The notes below the pieces were generated by a model, which saw only the letters and a program-made list of their open reading frames with translations, made no database searches and had not been told where the DNA came from. A DNA stretch of 64,000 nt from Plotosus lineatus (Eukaryota; Chordata; Actinopteri; Siluriformes; Plotosidae), in contig CM045733.1 in NCBI GenBank assembly GCA_024760905.1, positions 28,652,501-28,716,500 on the forward strand, read 5' to 3'. Positions 10,900 through 22,379 of the stretch are shown piece after piece. Made by a program: the position numbers and the translations under genes. Each line of letters starts with the position of its first letter. Position 1 is the stretch's first letter.

Positions 10900-12082
10900 G
10901 AATGAGTGTGTGTGTGTGTATGTGTGTTAGAGTGCTTCTCCTGAAGTCGACCACCATCTCCTTCGTCTTCCTAGTGTTCAAGCACAGGTGTTTGCGCTCA
11001 CACCAGTCCACGAAGTCAATGATGACCGACCGGTACTCCAGCTTGTTCCCCTCTGACACATGGCCCACGATGGCGGAGTCGTTCGAGAACTTCTGGAGGT
11101 GGCAGCTGTCTGTGCTATAGATGAAGTCCGAGGTATAAATGTTGAAAAGGAAGGGTGAGAGGACGGTGCCCTGCGGTGCCCCCGTGCTGCAGACTGCCAC
11201 CTTTGACTTACAGCCACGCAGCCACACGTACTGTGGACGGTTAGTGAGGTAGTAGATAATCCAGGCAGCAAGATGTCCGTCCACTCCCACGTCCTCCAGC
11301 TTCCCCCGCAGAAGCGCTGGCCTGATGGTGTTGAAGGTGCTGGAGAAGTCAAAGAACATGACCCTCACATCGCTGCCAGCGATCTCCAGGTGGGTGAGCG
11401 CCTGCTGCAGAAGGGAGATGATGGCGTCTTCTACCCCGATGTTGGGCCTGTAGGCAAACTGCAGCGGGTCTAGGGTGGGGCTTACCATAGAGCAGAGGTG
11501 TTCGAGGAGGAGCCTTTCCATGGTCTTCATGAGGTGGGAGGTCAGGGCGAGAGGTCTGTAGTGGGCTGGTTCCTTCGTTTAAGCTGTTTTGGGAACCGGA
11601 ACCACACAGGAGGTCTTCCACAGGACGGGAACTTTCTCCAGGCTGAGGCTCAGGTTGTACAGGTAGCATAGTACCTCACAGAGCTGGTCCGCGCAGGTCC
11701 TCAGCAGCCTGGGACTGATGCCATCTGGTCCTGCAGATTTCCTCTGATTTAGTCGCCTCAGCTGTCTCCTCACCTGGTCTGATGTGAGGGAGTGGGGGGG
11801 CTGGGGTGGGCTGCAGAGGGAGGGGGATGTGTCTGTCGGGCTGTAGCAGTCAAGTGAAGTTGGCTTGGGAAGGGGGGAGGTGTCTGCTGGTCTGAAGACG
11901 TGTGAAGAGAGGTGGGGAGAGGGGGAGGGGGGAGAATCAAACCTGTTGAAGTAACAGTTTAATTCATCTGCCCAGCACTGGTCACCATCAGCTGTCCCTC
12001 TGACACTCTGCCCAAATCCAGACATGGTCTTTAGTCCTCTCCAGACATCCCGCACGTTGTTCTGAGCCAGCTTTTCCTCCAT
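10874..12082 (-). pseudogene. Rex1 reverse transcriptase region with altered catalytic box
   Basis: Frame 11,579-12,082 contains the linker (NNVRDVWRGLKTMSGF) and RT entry (NQRKSAGPDGISPRLL). Frame 10,874-11,530 contains QFAYRPNIGVEDAI, FFDFSSTFNTI (motif A with its Asp) and GAPQGTVLSPFLF. The motif C box reads FSND where active Rex1/CR1 enzymes have FADD or YADD, so the first catalytic Asp is replaced by Asn. With the frameshift between the two frames this RT cannot be active. Confidence 0.78.
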
Positions 12083-12473
12083 CTTCTTCCCATAGTCCTT
12101 CTTGGTCCTCCTGATCCTCCACTGGAGCTCACACTAGACCTTCTGCTCCTCTCTATCCCCCGAGATGAAAGCCCTCTTTTTCTGGTTCAGGAGGACTTTA
12201 AGCTCAGGGGTGACCCACAGGTGGTTGTTGGAGAAGCACCATACTTTCCGTGTTGGCACAGTGCTGTCCACGCAGAAGTTCATGTAGTCGGTGATACAGT
12301 GTGTGAGGCCGTCGATGTCATCACCAAAGGAGTCACAGAGCATGCTCCAGTCTGTGGTCTGGAAACAGTCCCTTAGCCTCTCATTGGTCTCCTCGGTCCA
12401 CACTTTCACAGACCTCTTCTGTGCAGGTTCCTTTCGCATCCTGGGTGTGTATTGAGGGAGCAGGTAGACCAGG

Positions 12474-13398
12474 TTATGGTCTGAGCATCCCAGTGGGGGG
12501 AGGGGTGGAGCTGTAAGCGTCCTTCACATTAGCATACAGCAAGTCCAGAGTTTTATTGTTGTCTCTTGTGGTGCACTTCACGTATTGCGTGAACGTCGGG
12601 AGAGAGGCGGAGAGAGGGACGTGGTTAAAGTCCCCGCTGATCAGAATAATGGCGTGGGGGTGACGAGTCTGTGTCTGACTGACAGAGCTGTGGAGACGCT
12701 CACACGCAGCCACCGCATCAGCCGAGGGCGGAATGTACACACAAAACACAATCACGTGTGAAAACTCCCGGTAGATAATATGGTCGCGCGCTCACCGCGA
12801 GCAGCTCCAGGTCCCGCGTGCACAGCTGCTCCTTCATGTGCACGTTGGCCGGGTGGCACCATCGTTCATTCACATAGACCGCCACGCCCCCTCCTTTCTT
12901 CTTTCCGCTCTCCGCCACACTCCGATCTGCAAGTGCGAGTGTAAATCCATTAAGAGAAACCACAGAGTCCGGTGTGAGTTCATTCAGCCACATCTCTGAA
13001 AAACACATGAGGCTGCAGTCCCGGTACTGCCTCTGCTGCCGGGTCAGCGCCGCCAGCGCCTCGGTCTTGTTGGCGATCGCGCGGACATTTCCCATGATGA
13101 CAGAGGGAACACATGTCATCTGCGTCTTTCGTCCCCCTCTGCAGCCTCTCCTTTTCCTCCGTATTTCCACAGGAACAACAGGCTTTTCCGCGTGAAGGAG
13201 GGCGGGGGCGCGCAGGCCGAGGAGGGTCTCACGTGTGTAAGACCTGTATTGCTCAGAGCTGTCGGTGAATGAATTTCCTGATGCCGATCCAAAAAGTGAA
13301 AGTAAAAGTGCACAGAAACACAAAAGCATCATAAAAGTAGGTTTCCCAAATGCAGGATTGAAGAAAGAAAAAGAAAATTTGAAAAAAGATAAAGACAC
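12474..13398 (-). pseudogene. Rex1 apurinic-type endonuclease region
   Basis: The 226-codon frame 12,718-13,398 starts with a hydrophobic segment (MLLCFCALLLSLFG) and a basic stretch, then endonuclease blocks NVRAIANKTEAL, CFSEMWL (catalytic Glu), and GGGVAVYVNERWC. After a frameshift near 12,760 the next frame (12,474-12,755) gives VYIPPSADA, ISGDFNHV (catalytic Asp and Asn) and NKTLDLLYANV. The enzyme nicks target DNA to prime reverse transcription. The final SDH block is not visible. Confidence 0.75.
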
Positions 13399-13444
13399 AC
13401 ACCTCTATACAATAGAAAAAAGAAAAAAAGGAAAATAAGCTGAA

Positions 13445-14620
13445 GAGCTCCTGTAACTGGTTGAAGGTCACCCGGCAACATCTTGCATAAGAACACTTAA
13501 CAACTGTGTCTGTAGACCAGTCAGTATGAGGGTTATACTTTATCAGCCAGATGTGATCCAAAATAACTACAAACTCATGGAAGTGAAGAAAAAAACTTCA
13601 CCTCTTCTTGATTTCCAAAATTAACATCTGAAGTGGTGTCATGGACTTGTGAATGTGGCTCTCTCACAGGGTGAGCCCATCCAAAGCAGCCACTGCCAAA
13701 GAAGATTCGTTGTGGGGATCTTGAGAGACCTGGCTAAGGTTACGTCTGTAAAGTTGCCTCCTGCTCCAAAATCTGGGCTGTCAGGTGGTGTACTTGACCT
13801 ATCTCCCACGAAACTGAAATAGACAAGCCATGTAAGCATGAGAGCAGATGGGAGTGAAGGTAGCTCCAGTCACAGCCTTTCCTTTGCTGGACGGAGCTTA
13901 GACTTTCCCGAAAAGCTCTACACAAAAGTGTTCCGATAATGGCCCAATCTCACAAAGCACAAGCACAATCTCCCCTTCATTCAGTGTTCCCTCTTTGCCA
14001 TGGAGAGAGGGGTGCCTCACAACAGCATCAGCACATGGGTTTTCAGAAATTGTTCCGATGCAGCATCTAAAGAGGAGTCAAGATGACAGGGGAGGGCCTT
14101 CATGATTGTGCACTCAAAACCATTTTCTCTCAAGTGGCTGTTCCATGTTTGAACAGCTTCCTGCAGCCAGGGTCCTAAACTGCATGGCCACACTGCCAGT
14201 GACTTGCTCAAGTCTAAACAGCTGCTTCGTGAATTCTCAGCAAGTGATAGGGTGGTTAAACACTTCCCTGAACTCCTGCCCAAACTGCTAACATTTGTTG
14301 CAGAATGGTGGCTGCTCCTCCCACACAAAAATGGCACATACCAGGGCCTTCCCAGTGAGCACAGTGATGATATAAGCCACATGAGTGATCTGTTGGGAAC
14401 AAAGAGGGCTGGGACATGAAGGTCAAGGATCACTAAGTGAGGAAGCTCAGACAGTTGCAAGCATTGCTCTCATACTACTAGAGAGTTGGGATGTGTGGTT
14501 GCATTCTGAGTGCAGGAGGTGGATGGAAAGCGGGGGGGGGGGGGGTGAAGGTTTGCTGCGGGATTTCCATTATAGTGTGATCATGCCTAGAGACCATCGC
14601 CTCATGCTGTGGAACTGATG
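13445..14620 (-). pseudogene. gag: gypsy C gag and protease-RT spacer remnant
   Basis: Minus-strand translation from about 14,380 gives a degraded capsid-like sequence: TVLTGKALVCAIFVWE, FGQEFREVFNHP and FRTLAAGSC match the gag block of chromovirus-type gypsy elements. Toward 13,561-13,453 it reads VILDHIWLIKYNPHTDWST, the typical spacer between protease and RT. There are many stops and frameshifts. The sequence stops at about 13,445 where Rex1 starts, and the next part of the spacer reappears at about 7,830. Confidence 0.65.
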
Positions 14621-14654
14621 GTCATCTTCAGGTAAAGTGCACTATGAGTGTGCA

Positions 14655-15053
14655 AGAGGGAACCCCAAAAGCAGAGGCACATATTTGAAGTTAGGTAGCT
14701 TATTTAATCAGAGATAACACAAAAATATCTAAGTGGGTTTTTATCAAATTCTTCTTTAAAGAGACTGTAAAAAAATGGGGAAAAGCAAAGGACTCAAAAC
14801 ACTTTTATCACAAAGACCACAGAAACAAGCTCAGTCAAACCCCATCAAAAACAAATTCTGGTTCTAAGTTGAATTAGAAACAGAAAGGGGTGAAAACAAA
14901 AAGTGAAACAGTAAGATAAACTGGCTTATAGACAGCCAGATACAGGGTCACCACCACTTTCACAGAGAGCAACCAACAAAGATGGGGTGGAGCAAAATCC
15001 TCAAATAAACAGGATAAAAAAAGACATTTGTGACAAAAAAAAAAGAAAGAAAG

Positions 15054-15088
<35 letters not shown>

Positions 15089-15390
15089 AAAAAACCCCAC
15101 ATAAATCCACAATGGCACCATCTGGTGTCCAACTATAAGCCAGGCTCTGACACGAGCTTTAGTTATACAGAAACCGAAAATCTCACACCAATGGCTTGGT
15201 GTCTTATGCTCTTTCAGCAACCCCACAGTATCCATTGGTTGTAGGCCTTCCCCAAGCATACAAAACAAATGTAGATTGGATGTCTCCCATGACCCCCTCA
15301 GTAACTCTGCAAGGGTAAAAAGCTGGCTCACTGATACATGATCAGAACAAAAGAAACAGTGGTCTAGATCAAGCAATGGTTATACATCTT
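14655..15390 (-). repeat. gypsy C 5' LTR-like repeat
   Basis: This stretch shares long matches with 6,316-6,700: TTTAATCAG..GATAACACAAAAATAT, then AGAAACAGAAAGGGGTGAAAACAAAAA, then CACAGAGAGCAACCAACAAAG. The two copies flank the split gypsy C body, as LTRs should. An AAAG microsatellite (15,034-15,094) has expanded inside. Exact TG and CA ends could not be fixed. Confidence 0.6.
15034..15094 (+). repeat. (AAAG)n microsatellite
   Basis: An A run followed by about ten GAAA units and a closing A run, inside the gypsy C LTR-like sequence. Confidence 0.95.
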
Positions 15391-15727
15391 AAAATAAACT
15401 TTCCTATGGTGACTGAGGCATGTAATTCCCAGTAACTTGGAACACAATCTCTGGTCCCCTTTTTTATCAAAAAAAAAAAAAAAAAAAAAATGGGAACCAC
15501 CATGCCAGACACAGTTTGTATTAATAAGTCAGACCCGGGGTACCCAGAGGAAATCCAAACAAGCATGGGAAGAACATGTAAACTTCACACAAAAACTCCA
15601 GAATTCAAAATCGTTTTTGTGGTGTTTCACATGGTCACCTATTTAAACAAGTCTCAACTTTATGGCACAATAGTTTCTTCTTCCATGCACACCTAACTTG
15701 AAATTCAGTGAAATAAACAATGTCGGA

Positions 15728-15787
<60 letters not shown>
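15728..15787 (+). repeat. (AAT)n microsatellite
   Basis: About twenty uninterrupted AAT units. Confidence 0.97.
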
Positions 15788-16274
15788 CGCAAATATCCTT
15801 ATACTGTTCAGAAGCAATCAGTAATTATCAAAAGAATATAGGGTGATTTATATAAAGCTTGGCCATCCAGCAAAACCTTTCAAATGTCATTCCTCCTTCT
15901 CTGCCACAGCCAATTTTTCAGCCAGTCATAATAGCAAATTACCTTTACAAAACATCTCTGTTAGTTTTGACCCCTTACCCTCTGGTATTCTCTACTTTAT
16001 GGGAAAAAAAGTGTTTGATTCTCATCATCTTTTTTTTTTGTTTGTTTGTTTCTGGAGCAGCAAACAGTTAGGTTAATAATTATTTGGCTAGTGTCACAAT
16101 TCTTCATATTTTCCCTCTTTATACCACCACAATGGATTTGTATAAAGGTGTAGTCTTCAAGCTTTAATTTAAGGGCTTTAATAAAAGTACTGTGTTAATA
16201 TTTTACAGATTATAATCATTTTACACATAGTCAAACAAACAAGCATTCTTTTAAATTTGAAACATATACACTCA

Positions 16275-16276
<2 letters not shown>

Positions 16277-16347
<71 letters not shown>
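16277..16347 (+). repeat. (TG)n microsatellite
   Basis: About 35 uninterrupted TG units. Confidence 0.97.
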
Positions 16348-16349
<2 letters not shown>

Positions 16350-16499
16350 AATCATTGGTGTCCATAAATTCTTTGTAAATTTGGTACGTACTCCATGAAT
16401 GTATGTAGAAAATAGTTCCATTATTCTCACTTTCCCACTATGGAGTTTATGAATATAAAATAGTGAACTGCATGTTTTGGGGACTAAATATTAGTTCAG

Positions 16500-16700
16500 G
16501 GGAGCACAGAAGTGTACTCTTTAGCACGTTCGCCTTACAGCAAGAAGGTCCTAGGTTTTAAGTTCTGTGCTCAGTCATGTTTGTGTAGAGTATGATTTTT
16601 TTGGCTTGTGTTGGTTTTTCCTGGGAATTCTGGCCCAAAGACATTACGCATACGCATTAGACTCATTAACTTCTTCAAATATCTCCTGGGTATTAGTTAT
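16500..16700 (+). mobile_element. tRNA-like SINE relic
   Basis: TTAGCACGTTCGCCTTACAGCAAGAAGGTCCTAGGTT resembles the promoter region of a common fish SINE-like repeat (TTAGCAC..GCCTCACAGCAAGAAGG..GGGTTCGA), followed by its TGTGTTGGTTTTTCCTGGG and CCCAAAGACAT segments. The B box is decayed. A better copy lies at 44,240-44,600. Confidence 0.5.
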
Positions 16701-17746
16701 CAACTGTGCTTAATGTAAATTGAAAAAAGATATTGCTAAGGCAAATAGATAGTAGTTTTAATAATAAGAATATTAAATATATAAGCAGGTGTAAGAGTAA
16801 CCTTTAAGCATAGTAACACAACAGTCACAACAATTCCAAATTAGATTAGAATTTTAAGACTCAATATGAAATAACCAGGAGTGTTTAACTATTTATTTAT
16901 TTATTTATTTATTTATTCTTTCTCTTTTTTTTTTTTTTCGGGACACATTATGAAACAGATATTTCAGCTCCTTATACCATTGTGTATATCAATAAAATAA
17001 ACAAGCAAAAAACAAACAAACAAACACACAAACAAAATCAAGCAAAAAACAAATGTGGTCCGAACAAAAACAGACAGTGATTATATTCAGCACCTTCAAA
17101 TGGATGATTAACATTACTTACATTCGCAAGCATGGTCTGTTTTTCTGAGTGTGAATTAAAGTGTTACAGGTCTTGAAAGTGGCAGTTTAACCCAACATCA
17201 CCGGAGGATCCTGTCCCCATGTACCACACACTAATTACTGACACCCTGCCATTCTGAAATCCTACCCTACATGGTGCATACTAGTTAAATGTCGCCCTCC
17301 TGTTGAACACACATGAGCCCCAGCACTGAGAAATAAAGGTCCACACAACATAATTAGATCTCCTCACCTTCATCCATGCACTGCTTATGAAGATATGATG
17401 GAATAAAATAAGGTAAAAAGGAGACAGGGTCTGATTATTTCTGCTAATAAAATGTGCTGAGATGACACACATGTTAAGGGGAGTTATTATGAGATGTAAG
17501 ATTTCAAAAAGCTTTCATTTGTTGTGTGGCTGACTAAGTAAAATTAAAAGGTACGTTTTCAAATGGTCAGCTATTTAGAGCCCTGCATTTGAACATAATC
17601 ATGACTCTTCTTGGATGTTGTTTATGTGTTACATTTCCGACCACACTGCAGTATTATGTACGATAATTTAAATTTCCTCATTTTATTTACTTAGTTTTTT
17701 TATTACAGAGACCCCTCAGTATCACTATTTAAAAAAAAAAATGAAA
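16700..17746. other. non-coding AT-rich sequence, no gene seen
   Basis: Contains a (TTTA)n tract at 16,890-16,917, a T run at 16,926-16,938, and CAAA/ACAA-rich stretches near 17,000-17,050. The only frames are short and have no recognisable motif. Confidence 0.6.
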
Positions 17747-18293
17747 TACAGGGATCCCTCGCAACTCCGCACTTCAATTAATGCGGCTTCAGTGCATTGT
17801 GTTTTTTCTTTTTTTTTTTAAAATAAACAAATAAATATTCATCAAATTAAAAAAATAAGGAAATTAAGAAAGAATGGAGGAAAATGTTATGAAAAATGCC
17901 ATAAAAACAAGGCCAATTATGAAAAAAAAAAAAAAAAACTAAACCAGCACAATAAAAAAAGCAACCCAAAATCTCCCATCAAAACTACTTACATTGTTGC
18001 ATCTTTGTGTGCATGCGCATCTGCGTGCATGTGCGTATGAATGTGTTTCATCTTCTTCTCATGCAATATCATCTGTATGTATATATTTCTATTTTATTTA
18101 CATATTGTGTTATTTTTGAATGTTTTAATTGCTATTATTAGCATTTATAGCATTGAATATGTATATTAATGCAGCCATGAGGCGGGGGGGCACTACCCAG
18201 TGTCTCTCCCAAATTATGCCGGTCCTAAGCCTGAAGAAATGCAGAGGGTTGTGTCAGGAAGGGCATCCGACGTAAAACCAGTGCCAAACTTTT

Positions 18294-19345
18294 ATGATGC
18301 AAATCAGAAGTATTACCCCCATACCGGATCGGTCGAGGCCCGAGTTAACAACGAACACCATCAGTGCTGTCAATCAACAGGGTGCTGATGGAAATTGGAC
18401 TACTGTTGGTCGAAGACGTCGAAGAAGGAGAGGCGGGAGGCGTGTCCGTAGGCAGAGAGAGAAGAGAAAGGGCATGAGTCTAGGACTGAGAGTAAGGACT
18501 TTGAATGTTGGAACTATGCAAAGTAAAGGTAGAGAGCTGGCTGACATGATGCAGAGGAGGAAGGTGGACATACTATGTGTTCAGGGGACCAGGTGGAAAA
18601 GTAGCAAAGCTAAAAGCTTAGGAGCAGGGTTTAAATTGTTTTATCATGGTGTGGATGGGAAGAGAAATGGAGCAGGAGTCATCTTGAAGGAGGGGTTTGT
18701 CAGGAATGTTCTAGAAGTGAAAAGAGTGTCAGACAGAGTGATGAGTCTCAAGTTAGAAATTGAAGGTGTGATGCTCAATGTTGTTAGTGCTTATGCCCCA
18801 CAGGCAGGATGTGAGCTAAAACAGAAGGAGAGATTCTGGAGTGACTTAGCTGAAGTGATGCAAGGTACCCCAGAGGTGAAAGAGTGGTCATTGGTGCAGA
18901 CTTCAATGGACATGTTGGTGCAGGCAATAGAGGGGACGAGAAAGTAATGGGCAGGTTTGGTATCCAGGACAGGAACACAGAAGGACAGATGTTGATCGAT
19001 TTTGCAAAAAGGATGGAAAGGGCTGTGGTGAATACTTTCTTCAAGAAGAAACAGGAGCATAGGGTGACTTATAAAAGCGGAGGTAAGAGCACACAGGTAG
19101 ACTACATCTTGTGTAGGCGATGTAATTTGAAGGAAGTCAGTGACTGCAAAGTAGTAGTGGGTGAGAGTGTTGCCAAACAGCATAGGATGATGGTATGCAG
19201 GATGACGCTGTTGGTGAGGAGGGTGAAGAAGGCAAAGGCAGAGCAGAAGACAAAGTGGTGGAAGTTGAAAAAAGGAAGAGTGTCGTGCTGTCTTCAAAGA
19301 AGAGTTGAAACAGGCTTTGGGTGGCCAGGAAGTGCTTCCAAATGA
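18294..19345 (+). pseudogene. RTE-like endonuclease region (copy e)
   Basis: Frame 18,294-18,947 has a basic N-terminus (RRRRRRGGRRVRRQREKR) then endonuclease blocks LRVRTLNVGTMQ, CVQGTRWKSSK (the usual catalytic Glu is Gly here), VILKEGFVRNVLEV and VVSAYAPQAG. A frameshift near 18,890 moves the reading to 18,884-19,345, with GADFNGHVGAGN, the QVDYIL block and AKQHRMMVCR. The Glu-to-Gly change and the frameshift abolish activity. Confidence 0.8.
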
Positions 19346-19559
19346 CTGGACAACTACAGCAAATGTGATCAGGGACACAGGTAGGAGAGTACTTGGTGTG
19401 TCCTCTGGAAGGAAAGTAGTAAAGGAGACTTGGTGGTGGAATGAGGAAGTGCAGGAGTGTGTACAAAGGAAGAGGTTAGCTAAGAAGAAGTGGGACATTG
19501 AGAGAACCGAAGAGAGTAAACAGGAGTACAGGGAGACATAGCGTAAGGCGAAAGTAGCA

Positions 19560-20787
19560 GTGGCTAAGGCCAAACAGAGGGCGTATGATGACTTGTATGA
19601 TAGGTTGGACAGTAAAGAGGGAGAAAATGATCAATACAGGTTGGCACAGCAGAGAAATAGAGATGGGAAGGATGTGCAGCAAGTTAGATTGATAAAGGAC
19701 AGAGAGGGAAATGTATTGACTGATGACAGAAGTGTGCTGGGAAGATGGAAAGAGTACTTTGAAGAGCTGATAAATGAGGAAAATGAGAGAGAAAAAAGAA
19801 TCGAAGAGGTGACCATTGAGGAGCAGGATGTAGCAAAGATCAGTAAGGGTGAAGTGAGGAGGGCATTGAAGAGGATGAAGAATGGAAAGGCAGTTGGTCC
19901 TGATGATATACCTGTGGAGATATGGAAGTGTCTAGGAGAGGTAGCAGTAGATTTTCTGACAAGAACATTCAACAAGGTCCTAGAGAGTGAGCAGATGCTG
20001 GAGGAGTGGAGAAGTGTGCTGGTGCCCATTTTTTAAGAACAAGGGAGACGTGCAGAGTTGCAGCAACTACAGAGGGATAAAGTTGATGAGCCATACGATG
20101 AAGTTATGGGAAAGAATAGTGGAAGCTAGACTAAGGGCAGAGGTCAGCATTTGTGAACAACAGTTTGGTTTCATGCCAAGAAAGAGCACCACAGATGCAA
20201 TGTTTGCTTTGAGGATGTTAATAGAGAAGTACAGAGAAGGTCAGAGGGAACTGCATTGTGCCTTTGTGGATCTGGAGAAAGCATATGACAGGGTGCCAAG
20301 AGAAGAACTGTGATATTGTATGAGGAAGTCTGGAGTGGCAGAGAAGTATGTTAGAGTGGTGCATGACATGTATGAGAGATGTAAGACAGTGGTGAGGTGT
20401 GCTGTCTGCGTGACCAACGAATTCAAAGTGGAGGTGGGATTGCATCATGTGTCAGCTCTGAGCCCCTTCTTGTTTTCTATGGTGATGCACAGGCTGACAG
20501 ACGAGGTGAGACAAGAATCGTCATGGACTATGATGTTTGCAGATGACATTGTGATCTGTAGTGAGAGCAGAGAACAAGTGCAGGAAAATCTAGAGAGGTG
20601 GAGGTATGCCCTGGAAAGGAGGGGAATGAAGGTTAGCCTCAGAAAATCAGAGTACATGTGTGTGAATGAGAAGGACCCAGGAGGAACGGTGATGTTACAG
20701 GGAACAGAGATAACGAAGGTGGAGGATTTTAAGTACTTAGGCTCAACAATCCAGAGCAATGGAGAGTGTGGAAAAGAGGTGATGTAG
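19560..20787 (+). pseudogene. RTE-like reverse transcriptase region (copy e)
   Basis: Segments 19,560-20,036, 19,987-20,313 and 20,320-20,787 together give the RT: KNGKAVGPDDIPVEIW, NYRGIKL, QFGFMPRKSTTDAMF, FVDLEKAYDRVPREEL, then HHVSALSPFLF (Gln-Gly of motif B replaced by His-Val) and MMFADDIVICSE. A single-base insertion near 20,033 and a stop replacing Trp at about 20,311 separate the frames. Confidence 0.8.
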
Positions 20788-21486
20788 CGTGTGCAGGCAG
20801 GCTGGAATGGTTGGAGAAAAGTGTCCGGTGTGATGTGCGATCGGAGAGTGTCATCAAGAATGAAAGGAAAAGTGTACAAGACAGTGGTGACGCCAGCGAT
20901 GTTGTATGGTTTAGAAACAGTGGCGCTGAGGAAAAGGCAGGAGGCAGAGCTGGAGGTAGCGGAGCTGAAAATGTTGAGGTTCTCTCTGGGAGTAACGAGG
21001 ATGGATAGGATCAGAAATTAGTATATCAGAGGGACCGCCCATGTAAGATGTTTTGGAGACAAAGTCAGAGAAGCTAGATTGAGATGGTTTGGACATGTAC
21101 AGAGGAGGGATAGTGAGTATATTGGCAGTAGGATGCTGAGGTTGGAACTACCAGGCAGAAGGCCGAGAGGAAGACCAAAGAAGAGATTTATGGATTGGCG
21201 AAGGAAGACATGAAGGTCGTTGGAGCCAAAAAAAGATGCAGAGGACAGGGTGAGATGGAGGTGGATGATTTGCTATGGCGACCCCTGAAGGGAGCAGCCG
21301 AAAGGAAAAGAAGAAAGAAGATGTATTTGTATATTGAATATGTACAAGTATATAGTATTGAATATGTATATGTGTACGTATACATCAGTCGGGGGGGGGG
21401 GGGGGGGGGGGGGGTCCTACTTCGCCGATTTCATTGGTCGCATGGAGAGCTTGGTGAATTAACCGTGGAAAGTGAAGGATCCCTGT

Positions 21487-21890
21487 ATTGTATTCATTCA
21501 GTTTGTGATATAACAAAATAGTCTCACTGGCTTGTACAGTAAGCACAATGATGGCCCAGGGATACACAGGGCCATTGTATGCATCCACTTTCATGATTAC
21601 CGGCACCTGAAGTTATTTGCGCAGTACTAGTACTACTGTTTAAAAAAAATATTGTAAAGAATGCATTAAACTCGAAATACAGTATTATTGGAGGCAAGTA
21701 AGATTGGTGTTTTGAAGCACGTAGGACTTTAAAGCCACATGGTCACCATATTGGTACTCCTAGTAACTGTCAAACTATACATAAACATATGAATATAGAG
21801 CACCATATAGCTTTACTGACAAATTTGACATAAGATGAATATCACACTGGTTCACAATCCTGACAGGACCAACAATTATATTATGAGCTG

Positions 21891-21960
<70 letters not shown>

Positions 21961-22371
21961 CATGTCAAAAAAAAATAGGACATCCCATTAAATGGTCAAT
22001 TATTTAAGAAATGTTCACATAATGTTGAATCTTTTTTATTTATTTCTGGAAAAGAAAGTGATTTAATTGTAGTTCACCAACTTAAATGAACGTATTTTAC
22101 AAAGAAACAAAAATATGAACAACACTAGCACTATTGCGTGTTGGGAGGCAGCAGTAGTCTGCATGCCTCAGGGAAGAGGCTGCTGCAGAACTTTGTGCTG
22201 GAGGCATGGATGATCCGTTATCATATGCAAGACTGAACGAAATTAAAAAGTTCATGTCAGGAATGTGAGGGTTTGTAAAAAGCTTAATGACCTTGGTTTT
22301 TTTTTTGTTTGTTTTAAATTAATTAATTATTATTATTTTTTTTTTTTTTTCTGTGTGACAGAAGGTGATGA
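21487..22371. other. non-coding sequence, no gene seen
   Basis: Holds a (CA)n array at 21,892-21,956 and T-rich runs near 22,290-22,350. ATGTCAAAAAAAAATAGGACATCCC and the tail that follows may be an old transposon fragment, but I could not place it. Confidence 0.5.
21892..21956 (+). repeat. (CA)n microsatellite
   Basis: About 32 uninterrupted CA units. Confidence 0.97.
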
Positions 22372-22379
22372 TTGTAGCT

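Larger units (their letters stand above)
10052..13440 (-). mobile_element. Rex1-type LINE, nearly complete
   Basis: Coding runs on the minus strand from about 13,400 to 10,380, with 3' UTR to 10,052. Segments in order: 12,718-13,398 (N-terminus and start of endonuclease), 12,474-12,755 (endonuclease end), 12,134-12,439, 11,579-12,082 (linker and RT start), 10,874-11,530 (RT palm) and 10,426-10,899 (thumb and C-terminus). Breaks are few: frameshifts near 12,760, 12,450, 11,560 and 10,890 and a stop at about 12,133. The 3' end is cut just after TTAATAAAG, where an RTE-like LINE is inserted. It sits inside gypsy C. Confidence 0.85.
15391..16500. other. non-coding, simple repeats, no gene seen
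   Basis: AT-rich sequence with a poly(A) run at 15,470-15,490, a (TAA)n array at 15,728-15,787 and a (TG)n array at 16,277-16,347. No supported coding frame or recognised repeat family elsewhere in it. Confidence 0.6.
18171..21320 (+). mobile_element. RTE-like LINE, full length, about 3.15 kb (copy e)
   Basis: The copy starts at the family's 5' end (GCAGCCATGAGGCGGGGGGG), with the 5' UTR motif TCAGGAAGGGCATCCG, and ends in CCCTGAAGGGAGCAGCCGAAAGG plus an A/G-rich tail. Coding segments are 18,294-18,947 (endonuclease), 18,884-19,345, 19,305-19,541, 19,560-20,036, 19,987-20,313, 20,320-20,787, 20,791-21,021 and on to about 21,290. The catalytic FADD box is intact, but at least five frameshifts and stops inactivate the copy. 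Its length nearly equals copy j (3.14 kb), so this is the full unit size. A 19-bp repeat with one mismatch (18,148-18,166 and 21,353-21,371) is a possible target duplication, though MITE sequence lies between it and the 3' tail. Confidence 0.9.
17749..21485 (+). mobile_element. pogo/Tigger-like MITE, split by an RTE-like LINE
   Basis: The left end is TA-CAGGGATCCCTCGCAACT and the right end is AGTGAAGGATCCCTG-TA, giving inverted termini CAGGGATCCCT and a TA duplication. The same ends and interior occur at 62,891-63,351. The element is split at about 18,166-18,171 by the RTE-like LINE that ends near 21,320, and its right arm (from about 21,321) includes a run of 24 G. No transposase is encoded. 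Termini and TA target suggest the pogo branch of the Tc1/mariner superfamily. Confidence 0.7.

Noticed and set aside
12718..13398. Host secreted or membrane protein suggested by the hydrophobic N-terminus of the 226-codon frame
   Set aside because: The rest of the frame is a LINE endonuclease. The hydrophobic segment is part of the Rex1 5' region.
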